64,000 nucleotides of DNA from NCBI GenBank assembly GCA_963542845.1, contig CAUTZA010000007.1, positions 5,516-69,515 on the forward strand, given 5' to 3'. The position numbers were made by a program, and so were the translations under genes. Under the pieces are notes generated by a model. The model was not told the DNA's origin. It saw only the letters and a program-made list of their open reading frames with translations, and made no database searches. The DNA comes from JABCPO02 sp963542845 (lineage in GTDB: Bacteria > Bacillota > Clostridia > TANB77 > CAG-508). Positions 51,874-61,274 of this stretch are shown here, piece by piece (position 1 is the first letter of the stretch; every line of letters starts with the position of its first letter).

Positions 51874-52510
51874 CTATTGTTTTATTATAAGTTGTTTATC
51901 TTTAATCTCTAACACACAATCTGCTTCATCTGCAACCTCTTTACTATGTGTTACTACTATTACACACTTATTCCTTGATTTGGCAAGTTTTTTAAATATT
52001 TCTATCATTTCAAGTGCAGTCTTTAAGTCTAAGTTTCCTGTTGGTTCATCTGCTAATATTATAGGTGCTTCTGATACTAAAGCTCTTGCTATTGCAACCC
52101 TTTGTTGTTGTCCTCCGAGATAACTGCATTATATTCCTATTTATCTGCTCTTCTGAAAGCCCAAGTTCTAGTAATATCTCTTTACTTGCATGTTTATTCA
52201 CAAGTCTAATATTTTCAAGTGGTGTAAGATAGTCTATAAGATTATAGTTTTGGAATACTAAAGCTATATTTTTTCTTCTATGATAACTATATCCCTTTTC
52301 CTTTATATTATCACCTTTAAATAATATCTCTCCTTTTGTAGGTTCATCTAAACCTGCTAAAAGCGATAATAATGTTGATTTTCCTGATCCTGATTTTCCA
52401 ATTATTGTATAGAATTTACCTTCTTCAAATTCCATTTCTACATTTCTTAATATTTTTTCATATGACTTATTATAGCTATAACTAATGTCTTTTAAACTTA
52501 AAATACTCAT
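51874..52510 (-). CDS. ABC transporter ATP-binding protein, one CGG site
   Basis: 211 residues, LolD/MacB-like. Walker A is IIGKSGSGKSTLLSLLAGLD, the Q loop VFQNYNLIDYLTP, signature LSGGQQQRVAIARALV and Walker B IILADEPTGNLD. The signature glycine is restored by a +1 move at plus-strand 52115 (TCT CGGA); without it the ATPase ends before Walker B. 637 minus 1 is 212 codons. Here the Walker A glycines are plain triplets. It lies between the two permeases, forming one exporter. Confidence 0.95.
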
Positions 52511-52638
52511 ATTTACCTCCTATTTAATTATTATTGTTATATTATTATTTTCTTATACTCTTTATATATATTTCTTTTTTTATTATTCTTCTTTATTTAT
52601 TATTCTTTATTCTTTATTCTTTTTTCTTATTTTATACA

Positions 52639-53918
52639 TTAACTCATCTTTGATAATATCTTTTTCGGCTTTTTCATAAGAAGCACACCTAGTGTAAATA
52701 ATACAGATGCTACGATTATAATAACTAAAATACCATAACTTTGTGCTATTGTAGCAATATTTTCCATATTAAATAATCCACTTATCCTGTTTTCTTTGAC
52801 TGTTAAAACACCTTCTTTTGATATAATTTCTTTTAATACTCTATCTACAATTCCATTTCCAATTACATATGCAAAAAATATGCTTGGGATAGATATGTAT
52901 ATAAGTTCTATTATAAATTGTCCTATTATCTTATACCTATTTACTCCTATCGAAAGTAATATTCCGAATTTCGTGTATTCTTTCTCTTATCCATAGTATT
53001 AATATCATTGAAAGTATTACAATAGCTCCGAAGTATTATTAGATATGTCATTATAACTATTATGCCTTTTATTGAACTTACACTTTCTATACTTTCATCA
53101 AATGCTTTTGTATTTTTTTCTATACTAATTTTTTCAAAATCAATATTTTTTTCTTTAACCTTCCTTATTATACTTTCTATCTCTTTAGGATTATTAACAA
53201 AATATACTGCTTGATTTACTTTTCTATTATCTTTTTCATTATTTTTATTATTTTCATCTTTTTCATATTCTTTTTGTGTCGAATTATAGTCTACAAACAT
53301 CATATTTTCACTATAGTCTGAAGAAAGACCTGTATATTTTTCTTGTTTTCTTCCACTGAATATTCCTACAATTTCGTATGTTATATCATTATTTTCTATA
53401 TTTAAACTTATTTTATCTCCTATATTATATCCATTCTGCTTTGCAAGACTTTCATGAATCATCACCTTATTTACATCATCTTTAGATATATGTCTTCCTT
53501 TTACAAGATTAAACACTTCACTTAAAAATTCATTATTAAGTTCTGAATTTGTAATTCCATATATTTTAACTACATTTGTATATTCAGGATTTAAATCTGT
53601 TATCTCAACTTTATTATTTTCCTTATACACTTCTTTGTCTTTTAATTTAGCAATCTGTTCATATATATAGTTATATTTATCAATTCCTGATATATTTTCT
53701 ATACCTTTTAAATCACTTAAATTAATAACCCCTTCATTATTTTCCGTTATTAAAAATGAGGAGTTTGAAGATTTATTCATAATCTCTTCTATTTTCCCAT
53801 TATATTTTACTATAACAAGACATGAATATATGCTTGCAAGTATTACGATAAAAAGGGTTAATACTATAATAAGTTTAGTCTTTTTTCTTGTTATATATTT
53901 AAAAGCATTTTCAAACAT
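52639..53918 (-). CDS. FtsX/MacB-type ABC transporter permease, two CGG sites
   Basis: 425 residues: N-terminal helix (KLIIVLTLFIVILASIYSCLV), extracytoplasmic domain, then three helices. CGG sites at plus-strand 53028 (CTT CGGA, giving YLIILGAIVILSMILILW) and 52964 (ATT CGGA, giving RIHEIGILLSIGVNRYK) restore the last two helices and the conserved R-x-x-EIG-x-L-x-x-G cytoplasmic motif of FtsX permeases. 1280 minus 2 is 426 codons. First gene of the exporter and two-component cluster. Confidence 0.9.
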
Positions 53919-54002
53919 AACTTTTCCCTCCTTTAATATATATAATATTCTATTTTTATGAAATCTATATGAAATATCAAAAAAATTTTAAAAACTTAAA
54001 AA

Positions 54003-54031
54003 AAGTATAACTTTTTTAAAAGTCATACTAT
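54003..54031 (-). terminator. Intrinsic terminator after the disulfide reductase
   Basis: On the minus strand AGTATGACTTTT and AAAAGTTATACT pair and are followed by TTTTTTT. It lies about 75 nt beyond the stop at 54106. Confidence 0.75.
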
Positions 54032-54105
54032 TTTTATTTTTACCTTTTATATCTTTTCCATTATTCTTTTTTTGCTTATACTTCTCTTCTATTTCTAATC
54101 CTTCT

Positions 54106-55448
54106 TTACATTGAAAATAGATCATTTAAGCTTTCTGACATTGTTGGATGTGTGAATATAAAGTTTTTTATAACATCTGCTTTTATGTTATTATCTATTG
54201 CAAGTTTCATAAAGTTTATCATTTCATGTGATTCTTCACAGAAAAGCTCTGCTCCTAATATTGTTCCATCTTCTTTAATTAGTGCTTTTAACATTCCTTC
54301 AGTTTTTCTAATAACTTTAGCTTTTGGAATTGCCATTACAGGAAGTTTTACTACACGATATTCTATATTATTCATCATAGCTTCTTTTTCATTCATTCCT
54401 ACACGTGAAAATGTTGGTTGTATAAACACACTATATGAAAATGCTCCTCTATTGTTTATTGTACGAACCCTATTTCCATTCATATCATCTAATATAATTC
54501 TACTATCATCAAGTGATATATATGTGAATTGTAATTTTCCACAAACATCACCTGCTGCCCATATATTTTCTGCATCTGTTCTTAAATGCTCATCTGTTTT
54601 AATTCCACCTCTTTCATTTAAAGCTATTCCTGCATTTTGAGCACATAAATTATCTGTATTTGGTCTTCTTCCTGTTGCAAGAAGTATTATATCAGATTCT
54701 AATTTACTTTCTTCTTCTCCTATACTATATATAACAGTAGAATTTTCTATTTCAGTTATTTTTGCTCCTGTTATAATCTTTATTCCTTTTTCTTCTAATG
54801 TTTTTCTAATAGCATTTACTATATCTTCATCTTCTCTTGGTAAAAATTCTTCTTCATTTTGGATAATTGTAACATCACTTCCAAACCCTGCATATATTGT
54901 TGCAAACTCAAGTCCAATATATCCTCCACCTATTATTGTTAATGTTTTAGGTAATTTTTCTAAATTCATTATATCTTCTGAAAGAAAAACATTCTTATTG
55001 TTTTCTATTCCTTTAATATTTGGTATAACTGGTCTTCCTCCAGTGTTTATAACAATATTTTCTCCTTCAAGAATTATTTCTTCTTTTCCTGTTACCTTAA
55101 CATGGTTTTTATCAACAAAAGATGCTTCTCCGAAGTATAATTTCTACTCCTGCTTCTATAAGCTTATCATAATTTGCTTTTCTAAGTGCTCCTGTAAGCT
55201 TTTTCTTTTCAACTATAACATTATTGTAGTATTCTTCTTTTACCTTAAAATCACCTTTTGGTGTATTTATAGAATCTGTTACAAGTCTTTTTGATGGAAT
55301 ACATCCGTACATTTATACATGTACCTCCATACATATTTTCATCTTTTTCTATTAATGCTACACTTTTTCCCATTTTTGATAATTTTGCTGCAAGTGTTTT
55401 CCCTGCTTTTCCAAATCCTATTACTATTAAATCATATTTTTGTTTCAT
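54106..55448 (-). CDS. FAD-dependent pyridine nucleotide-disulfide oxidoreductase, two CGG sites
   Basis: 446 residues. N-terminal FAD motif LIVIGFGKAGKTLAAKL, redox site GGTCINVGCIPSKRLV, NAD-binding IIGGGYIGLEFATIYAGFG, second FAD motif AENIWAAGDVCG and a dimerisation domain ending with IFTHPTMSESLNDLF. The CINVGC spacing resembles RclA-type reductases of reactive chlorine or thiocyanate stress; the substrate is inferred. CGG sites at plus-strand 55305 (GTA CGGA) and 55130 (CTT CGGA, giving EIILGEASFVDK); the first restores the glycine between the two redox cysteines. 1343 minus 2 is 447 codons. It starts 2 nt after the ADP-ribosylglycohydrolase. Confidence 0.92.
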
Positions 55449-55450
55449 AT

Positions 55451-56263
55451 TTATTTCCTCTTTTCTTCTTCAATTTTTGGTATATATTTTTCTTCAAACT
55501 CTACAAGTATTTCTGTAAGTTCTGTATTTAAAAACTTTAATGCTTTGTTTCTTAAATCTTCTGGCACACCATAATATGCCTCAGCAATTCCTCCACAAAT
55601 TGCTGCAACAGTATCACTATCTCCACCAATTGAAATTGCATTTCTTATTGCATCCTCAAAATTCTTAGATTCAAAAAATGCTTCTAATGCTTGTGGTACT
55701 GTATCTTGACATGTTTCATTAAATTTGTATGTATCTCTAATCTCATCAAGTGTAAAATCTATATTATAATAATTATCTATAATATATTTTTTTATTTCCC
55801 CTATAGTTTTACCATTTCTTGCCATATATATACATACTGCTGTTGCTTCTGCTCCTTTAATACCTTCAGGATGATTGTGACTTACATTTGTTACAAGTTC
55901 TGATAATCTTTTAGTTTCTTCTAAACTTTCTGATGCAAATCCTACTGCACTAATTCTCATTGCCGAGCCATTTCCATAACTATTATATGGCTGTGGATTA
56001 TCTGAGAAAATCCATCCATAAAAGCTACCACCATATCCACAGTCTGGATAATTTCTTCCAATTTTTTGCATATATTTAATTGTATTTTCTGGAAGGTCAC
56101 TATAATCTTTCTTACTTTCTAATATTGCTTTTGCTACTGCAATACTCATTATACTATCATCTGTAACAAAACATTTATCTGTAAGAAATTCAAACTCTTT
56201 ACTTCTATTATTATCCCATTCAAAACGTGAACCTACAATATCTCCTATAATTGCTCCTAACAT
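55451..56263 (-). CDS. ADP-ribosylglycohydrolase family protein
   Basis: 270 residues. MLGAIIGDIVGSRFEW, DKCFVTDDSIMSIAV (metal-binding TDD), VSHNHPEGIKGAEA and SIGGDSDTVAAICGGIAEA match the DraG/ARH fold that removes ADP-ribose from proteins or small molecules using two magnesium ions. Intact; its coding-strand CGG (GGC TCG GCA) is out of frame. It is coupled to the downstream disulfide reductase. Confidence 0.92.
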   Translation of the reverse strand: MLGAIIGDIVGSRFEWDNNRSKEFEFLTDKCFVTDDSIMSIAVAKAILESKKDYSDLPENTIKYMQKIGRNYPDCGYGGSFYGWIFSDNPQPYNSYGNGSAMRISAVGFASESLEETKRLSELVTNVSHNHPEGIKGAEATAVCIYMARNGKTIGEIKKYIIDNYYNIDFTLDEIRDTYKFNETCQDTVPQALEAFFESKNFEDAIRNAISIGGDSDTVAAICGGIAEAYYGVPEDLRNKALKFLNTELTEILVEFEEKYIPKIEEEKRK

Positions 56264-56290
56264 ATCCCCTCCTATTCTATATTATATATT

Positions 56291-56800
56291 TTATTTATGT
56301 TGTACCTGTGTTCCTGCTAAAATATCTCCTAAATGTCTTTTATCTTTTCTTAAAATTCCCATTAAAAACATTGTTACTAATAATGTAAGTGATATAATTT
56401 GTAATATTATAGTTATAATACTATCAAATCCTGCATATACTCCATGTATTGTTGCCATATGACCTATTTGCCATGGTAAAAACTTAACTATATTTCGTAT
56501 AATACTATATTTAAATTCTCTTTTCTTAAAATATAATTTTAACCCTACCTTTTGTTTACCAATACTTCCTCTTCTAAAATCTAATATACTAAATATAATT
56601 ATTATAGGTATTACACTTGTTATTGTAGCAATTAATTGTGATTGTACTTCTGTAGTTTTAGGTATCCCTTTAAACACTATCATATAAAATGATACTGATA
56701 TTATTGCTAACATTATTAAATATATACATATAACTAACCAGTCTATAACAAGTTCTTTTATTCTATCTACTATCCTTATATTATTTTCTTCTTTTAACAT
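56291..56800 (-). CDS. RDD-family membrane protein
   Basis: 169 residues with three or four hydrophobic segments. RIKELVIDWLVICIYLIML carries the family's first Arg/Asp signature, FRRGSIGKQKVGLKL is the conserved GKxxxGLK loop, and HLGDILAGTQV is the final RDD-type motif. Function in the family is poorly defined (transport or ion homeostasis). Intact. Confidence 0.85.
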   Translation of the reverse strand: MLKEENNIRIVDRIKELVIDWLVICIYLIMLAIISVSFYMIVFKGIPKTTEVQSQLIATITSVIPIIIIFSILDFRRGSIGKQKVGLKLYFKKREFKYSIIRNIVKFLPWQIGHMATIHGVYAGFDSIITIILQIISLTLLVTMFLMGILRKDKRHLGDILAGTQVQHK

Positions 56801-56841
56801 TCTCCCTTTGTTTCTCTCTTCCTTGGATATATTTCTTTAAA

Positions 56842-57945
56842 TTATCTTGAATTTAAAACTCCTTCTACTTGTCTCATAACATCATAATCAAATTCATCTC
56901 TATTTATATTATGTCCTTCTAAAAATTTGTCATTTCCTTTAAATGACTCAAAAAGTAATTGTTTTTCATCTTCTTCTAATCTAATATCATATAACATATT
57001 AGATAAGCTTATAATTAATCCTTTAAACTTCCAAAATCTTCCTGCTTCTTCTTTACCATCCATATATCTATCATAATCATTTTCTGTTACTTTTGGTTGT
57101 AATCCTAAAATAGGGTTTACCAATAATTGTACTGATGAATTCATTAAATTAACATATGCTCCAAGTGTATATTGTTGTTGTTCTGTCATTTTTTCATAAT
57201 CATTACCAAAAGTTGATATATCATCAATTGCATTTCTTATTATACCAAATTCATTATTTAGTCTGTCTATTCTTTCATTTATTTCAATTATAGCTAAATT
57301 ATATGAATTAATATCTCTCTTACATATATTAGTATATATTTTTTCAAGTTTTTCTTTATCCATCATACTTTTCCCAAAGAATAATCCTGCTCCTATAATT
57401 GCAATTCCTGCAATAGTCCAACCCACAGGACCTGCGAGTCCTAAAAATGCTGTACCTGCTGTCATTCCTCCGCCGTCCGTGCTGCTAGTGCTCCACCACC
57501 AAGCCATGCTAGTGCTGCATTAGTAGCTGCCGCTCCAGACAATGCAGATATTGCTGTTCCTGTTGATGCTACTCCAAATGTAGTTGCAACTCCCATAGCA
57601 ACTGTAGGTGCAAGTGTAACAACTGCTACTCCTGTTGCAATTCCTGCCGCTCCTGCTCCTGCAGTTACAATTTTAGCCATATTAGAATCATTACTAATTT
57701 TATCAACTTGATTTTTCCAACTAATTTGTATTTCTTTTAATTCTTGAAGTTTTATTGTATCTTCTTCAGGCACATTTCTTATTTCATCAAATCTTCCTTG
57801 TAAGTCTAGTATAAGTTGATGTATGGTATTTAAATTTTCTCCGAAGCCTTCCTATATGTTCATTTGTTTCTCCTGCTAATCTTTCTGCTTCTCTCTTATT
57901 ATCTTCTAATTCTTTTTCACTATTTGGTTGTTCCCACCACCACAT
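56842..57945 (-). CDS. Glycine-rich membrane-associated protein, three CGG sites including a tandem pair
   Basis: 366 residues. It begins MWWWEQPNSEKELEDNKR, has a helical region, then a Gly/Ala-rich hydrophobic stretch (GAGAAGIATGVAVV... ALAWLGGGALAAGGGG, then FLGLAGPVGWTIAGIAIIGA), followed by a helical charged C-terminus. Glycine-zipper stretches of this kind occur in membrane-inserting proteins. CGG sites at plus-strand 57841 (CTT CGGA, giving IGRLGENLNT), and in tandem at 57477 and 57473 (GCA CGGA CGGC, giving LAAGGGGMTAG). 1104 minus 3 is 367 codons. It starts 1 nt after the upstream unknown gene. Family not named. Confidence 0.8.
57472..57479 (-). other. Tandem CGGA CGGC glycine quadruplets
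   Basis: On the minus strand GCA CGGA CGGC GGA GGA ATG is read Ala-Gly-Gly-Gly-Gly-Met. It includes the only CGGC quadruplet found; with CGGA, CGGT and CGGG elsewhere, all four fourth bases are used. Confidence 0.8.
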
Positions 57946-57946
57946 T

Positions 57947-59376
57947 TTATTTTCTCCTTTTAAAATGATTATCTATTTCACTCTTATTTTTTAATATCTT
58001 ATCTTCTGGTACTTTTCTTTTTTCTGCTAATTTAACTGTCTTCTCAAACCCTTCAATATATCTCTTATTATCTTTTAAGTCTTCTACAAATGTTAATAAT
58101 TCTTTATCATCATATAGTTCATATAATATTTCTAAGCCTTCTATATAGTTTTTAATAATTCTTTCTTCATTTAACAAATATTTAAGCTCTTTTTTCTTTT
58201 TTTCATATGTTATCTTTCTTGATACCTCTCCAAATAATGATGCTGAAAATCTACCAAGTCCAGGAACATTAAGTCTTAATGTAAATTCTACTATATTAAA
58301 TGTTCCTTTTCCTTTAAAAATTGCTCTAATAGTTGCATCCCCAATGTCCATCATGCAAAATGTACCATGTGCTATTGTAAGCATAGTCTTTACTGTTGGA
58401 TTTTTAAAAGGCTCGCAATATTCCCATAAAAGTCCAAAGCTTCTATTTTCTTTTTCTATATTTTGATAATATGAAATAAGTCTTCTTACAGAATATATAA
58501 TACGTGTAATTACCTCTGTTACAACAACTGGTATAACTTGTGCTGTCTGAAACCTTACATCATAACCTTTTTTGTATATTTCTAATGCAAGATTATGAAA
58601 GTCTTTATCAAATTTACTTACTTTTATATTATTTTTTCGTTTAATTACTATTATACTATTTGCCCATGACCAAATAGGTGATGGTATACCTGCTCCTCTT
58701 CCTAAACTTCCGTGATGATCCTGAAATATCTGATAAAATATGTCCGAAACCAATTTGCAATACCACTTGTAATTTTAGAACCCAAATCATTACCTCTAAG
58801 CTCAACTCCATCTTTTTTGTTAACAAGTTCTATAACCTCACCTCCTGTAACAAAATGTGATGTATTATTAAATTGGTCTAAAATAGAGAAAAACATTCCT
58901 AAAATTGTTGGATTATGTCCTAATGATTTAAAATGATGATTTGATGGTGTTAAGTTAAATACTGCTTTTCCTGCATCTCCTATTCCTTTTTGATCATATG
59001 GAACCTTAAACTTGTTTTCCAAAAATCTTATTGCAGATGAAATATCTTCTATTTTACCTTTCCATCCATTTAACTTTGCAAAATCAATAACCCTACCTTC
59101 AAACCATTTATCTGTTATTTTACAAAAGTAAGAATTCTCAGGACTCCCGACAAGAAATATATCTATAATCCCTGATAGTAATCCTACACCTGCTGCTAAA
59201 GCATAATCTAGTTTGTCACATTCTGGTTTTACTTCTTTTATACTTTTCGTTGTTTCTTCTATCTTTTTTAGTTTTTCATCTGCTAATAATTTTGCATCTT
59301 CCATGCATGAATAAAGATTATATCTTGAATCTTTTTCAATCTCTATTCCTACTACCATAGCTTTTTCTTCCATCAA
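57947..59376 (-). CDS. Unknown protein linked to the glycine-rich protein, two CGG sites
   Basis: 475 residues. Mostly helical, with one hydrophobic stretch near 60-80 (DYALAAGVGLLSGIIDIFLVG) and another near 285. VFNLTPSNHHFKSLGHNPTI, SGSSGSLGRGAGIPSP and IAHGTFCMMDIGDATIRAI look like conserved segments. CGG sites at plus-strand 58744 (TTT CGGA, giving NWFGHILSDI) and 58710 (TCA CGGA, giving SGSSGSLGRG); 1430 minus 2 is 476 codons. No family recognised. Its stop is next to the start of the glycine-rich gene, so the two form a module. Confidence 0.75.
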
Positions 59377-59394
59377 TAATCTCCTAAAACTTTT

Positions 59395-59847
59395 CTACTC
59401 ACCTTTTTCTAAAAACTCTAAAGCTTTAACATATATATCATATTTCTTTGCCTTTTCTCCTGATGTTCTTCTTGTATCTAAATTATGTTTTAAGTCTTCT
59501 ATTTTCACCTTTTTTGCAATATTATTTTTAGATATTTCTAGTATATATTCCATATATGGAACCTCTTTATTATGTGTTAATAATCTTAATGCTTCAATAA
59601 TTTCATTATTAAACCCTTCTTTTTCCAAATATTCAAAACTATACTTATCACCATGATCTTCTATAACATCATGAAGAAGTGCAGTACATACTTCATTTTC
59701 TCCATCTAATTTTGTTGCAAGATAAAATGGATGAAACACATATGGATATCCGCCTTTATCTATGTCATCCTTATGTGCTTCAAACATTATATTTGCTGCC
59801 TTTTTAACCATTTCTGAATAATACATACTTTTCTTCCCTTCTGTCAT
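59395..59847 (-). CDS. HD-domain phosphohydrolase (SpoT/RelA hydrolase-like)
   Basis: 150 residues. YVFHPFYLATKL, ALLHDVIEDHGD (HD pair) and KIEDLKHNLDTRR match the ppGpp-hydrolase-type HD domain found in RelA/SpoT and small alarmone or nucleotide hydrolases. No synthetase domain is attached. It could hydrolyse (p)ppGpp or a related nucleotide. Intact; AAA GGC GGA is an out-of-frame CGG. Confidence 0.82.
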   Translation of the reverse strand: MTEGKKSMYYSEMVKKAANIMFEAHKDDIDKGGYPYVFHPFYLATKLDGENEVCTALLHDVIEDHGDKYSFEYLEKEGFNNEIIEALRLLTHNKEVPYMEYILEISKNNIAKKVKIEDLKHNLDTRRTSGEKAKKYDIYVKALEFLEKGE

Positions 59848-59895
59848 TCCATTATATATATTATATTCTAATATACATATAATATCAATTAAAAA

Positions 59896-59925
59896 GCCTT
59901 AAGCTTTAAACAGCTAAGGCAATTA
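59896..59925 (-). terminator. Intrinsic terminator after the VanZ-RDD gene
   Basis: On the minus strand GCCTTAGCT, a loop and AGCTTAAGGC are followed by TTTTTAATT. It lies about 35 nt past the stop at 59955. Confidence 0.75.
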
Positions 59926-59954
59926 AATATTTATTCTTATAGTTATTATATCTT

Positions 59955-61064
59955 TTAATTCTCCAGTTCATTATTTTTAACTTGTATATCACTCTTATAC
60001 CTTACATCAAACATCTTATCAAAAGGAAATCTTCTATTCTTTAATATTATAATCACTGTTATAATAAGATATATCACCAATGTAAGCATTAATGCAAAAT
60101 ATATTAAAACTATTTCTATTGTTGTTATATTACCTGCAAGCATATTCATAATATATGTAACTAATTTTGGAAATCCATAGAAATATACTAATACTCCCAA
60201 AGAGCGTAATATTAATTTTATTATATTATTATTTTCAATTTCAAAATGAAATCTTAATATTTTGGAACCTATTGTATTTCCTTTCCATATTGGTATTATT
60301 GTAAAATATAGTATAAATATTACTACAAACGAAAATGGTAACATTACTTTTAAAATAGCATTTACAATGTTTATTATAAATATGTCTATTGCAAATGCAA
60401 GCATTCTTCTAAGTCCTGGTACTTCTTTTCCTTTTTTTAATGCTGCTTCATCTAATTTTTCTCTTTTAGGTAGTAAAAGAGAAGCAATACCTCCAATATA
60501 GTATCCGATTATTCCTCCTAATGTATTTTGTATAATATCATCTATATCACATAAACGATATGGACCACTATATATAAAAAATAATCCTGAGAGTTGTATT
60601 AATTCAAAAACTAAACTTAAAAGTGCAGTAAGTGCTATTGTCTTTTTCAAACTACATTTAAAATAATATCTAAGATATATTCCAAAAGGTACTAACATTA
60701 AAATATTAAAGGCCGGAACATAAAAAGTCCCATGTTTTAAAGCTCTTACATATGTTGTCTTATCTAATATTCTTAATGGACTTTCTCTCATAAAATCTAA
60801 TACAAATTTAAATGGTTTTAAGTTTATCATATCTATATATTTAGTATGAACACTTGAATTTTCTGGTAATGGTAACATTATAAGTAGAAAACAACATTCT
60901 AAGTATAATATCATAGAAAAAACAATTAGTGTTTTAATAAAATTAATTGATCCGTATTTTCTATACATCCATATTGCATATGGCATTGTAAATAGATATG
61001 CAATTACTGGAAAAATTAAAAAACTTATTTTTAATACTGATATATATGACATTTCTTTCCTCAA
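59955..61064 (-). CDS. VanZ-like and RDD-like fusion membrane protein
   Basis: 369 residues, about eight hydrophobic segments. The first half (about 10-200) has the VanZ pattern: LIVFSMILYLECCFLLIMLP, NLKPFKFVLDFMRES, NILMLVPFGIYL, LVFELIQLSGLFF and RLCDIDDIIQNTLGGIIGYY. The second half (about 225-350) is RDD-like: RRMLAFAIDIFIINIV and KGNTIGSKILRFHFEI. VanZ proteins are linked to glycopeptide tolerance, but most have other unknown envelope roles. Intact. Confidence 0.85.
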   Translation of the reverse strand: MRKEMSYISVLKISFLIFPVIAYLFTMPYAIWMYRKYGSINFIKTLIVFSMILYLECCFLLIMLPLPENSSVHTKYIDMINLKPFKFVLDFMRESPLRILDKTTYVRALKHGTFYVPAFNILMLVPFGIYLRYYFKCSLKKTIALTALLSLVFELIQLSGLFFIYSGPYRLCDIDDIIQNTLGGIIGYYIGGIASLLLPKREKLDEAALKKGKEVPGLRRMLAFAIDIFIINIVNAILKVMLPFSFVVIFILYFTIIPIWKGNTIGSKILRFHFEIENNNIIKLILRSLGVLVYFYGFPKLVTYIMNMLAGNITTIEIVLIYFALMLTLVIYLIITVIIILKNRRFPFDKMFDVRYKSDIQVKNNELEN

Positions 61065-61274
61065 CTTTCTAAATAATTATACTATTAATACATATATAGT
61101 GCAATTATATATATTTAAAAATAATATAAGTTATCCCCACTCCCTGTTCAATGTTAATCTGCACATTTAATATTTTATCATTTTTACTTTGCCTTCAAGT
61201 ATTTGTAATGATATAATATTTTCATATACTATCATATACTTTGATGTATAAATAAATTTAAGAAAGAGGATTTT

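Noticed and set aside
2392..59376. The broken genes could be pseudogenes of a decaying genome.
   Set aside because: Breaks occur only at CGG, always +1, and the flanking sequence in every other respect is conserved. Essential genes are affected, and no random stops, deletions or -1 shifts were seen.
2392..59376. Systematic sequencing or assembly insertion of C.
   Set aside because: An instrument error would strike TTGGA-like sequence in any codon phase and in spacers. The extra C always falls exactly between codons before GGN, and plain CTT GGA also exists (for example in rnj). It remains testable with raw reads.
2392..59376. Simple reassignment of the triplet CGG to another amino acid (Gly, Gln, Trp), as known in some bacteria.
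   Set aside because: A triplet reassignment would keep the frame. Here the downstream frame is always +1, so a fourth base must be consumed or skipped.
2392..59376. Introns, inteins or translational bypass segments at the breaks.
   Set aside because: Only one extra base is present at each site; nothing longer is removed.
2392..59376. Classical programmed +1 frameshifting as in prfB.
   Set aside because: There is no upstream Shine-Dalgarno-like stimulator or stop codon, preceding codons are very varied, and tandem sites occur.
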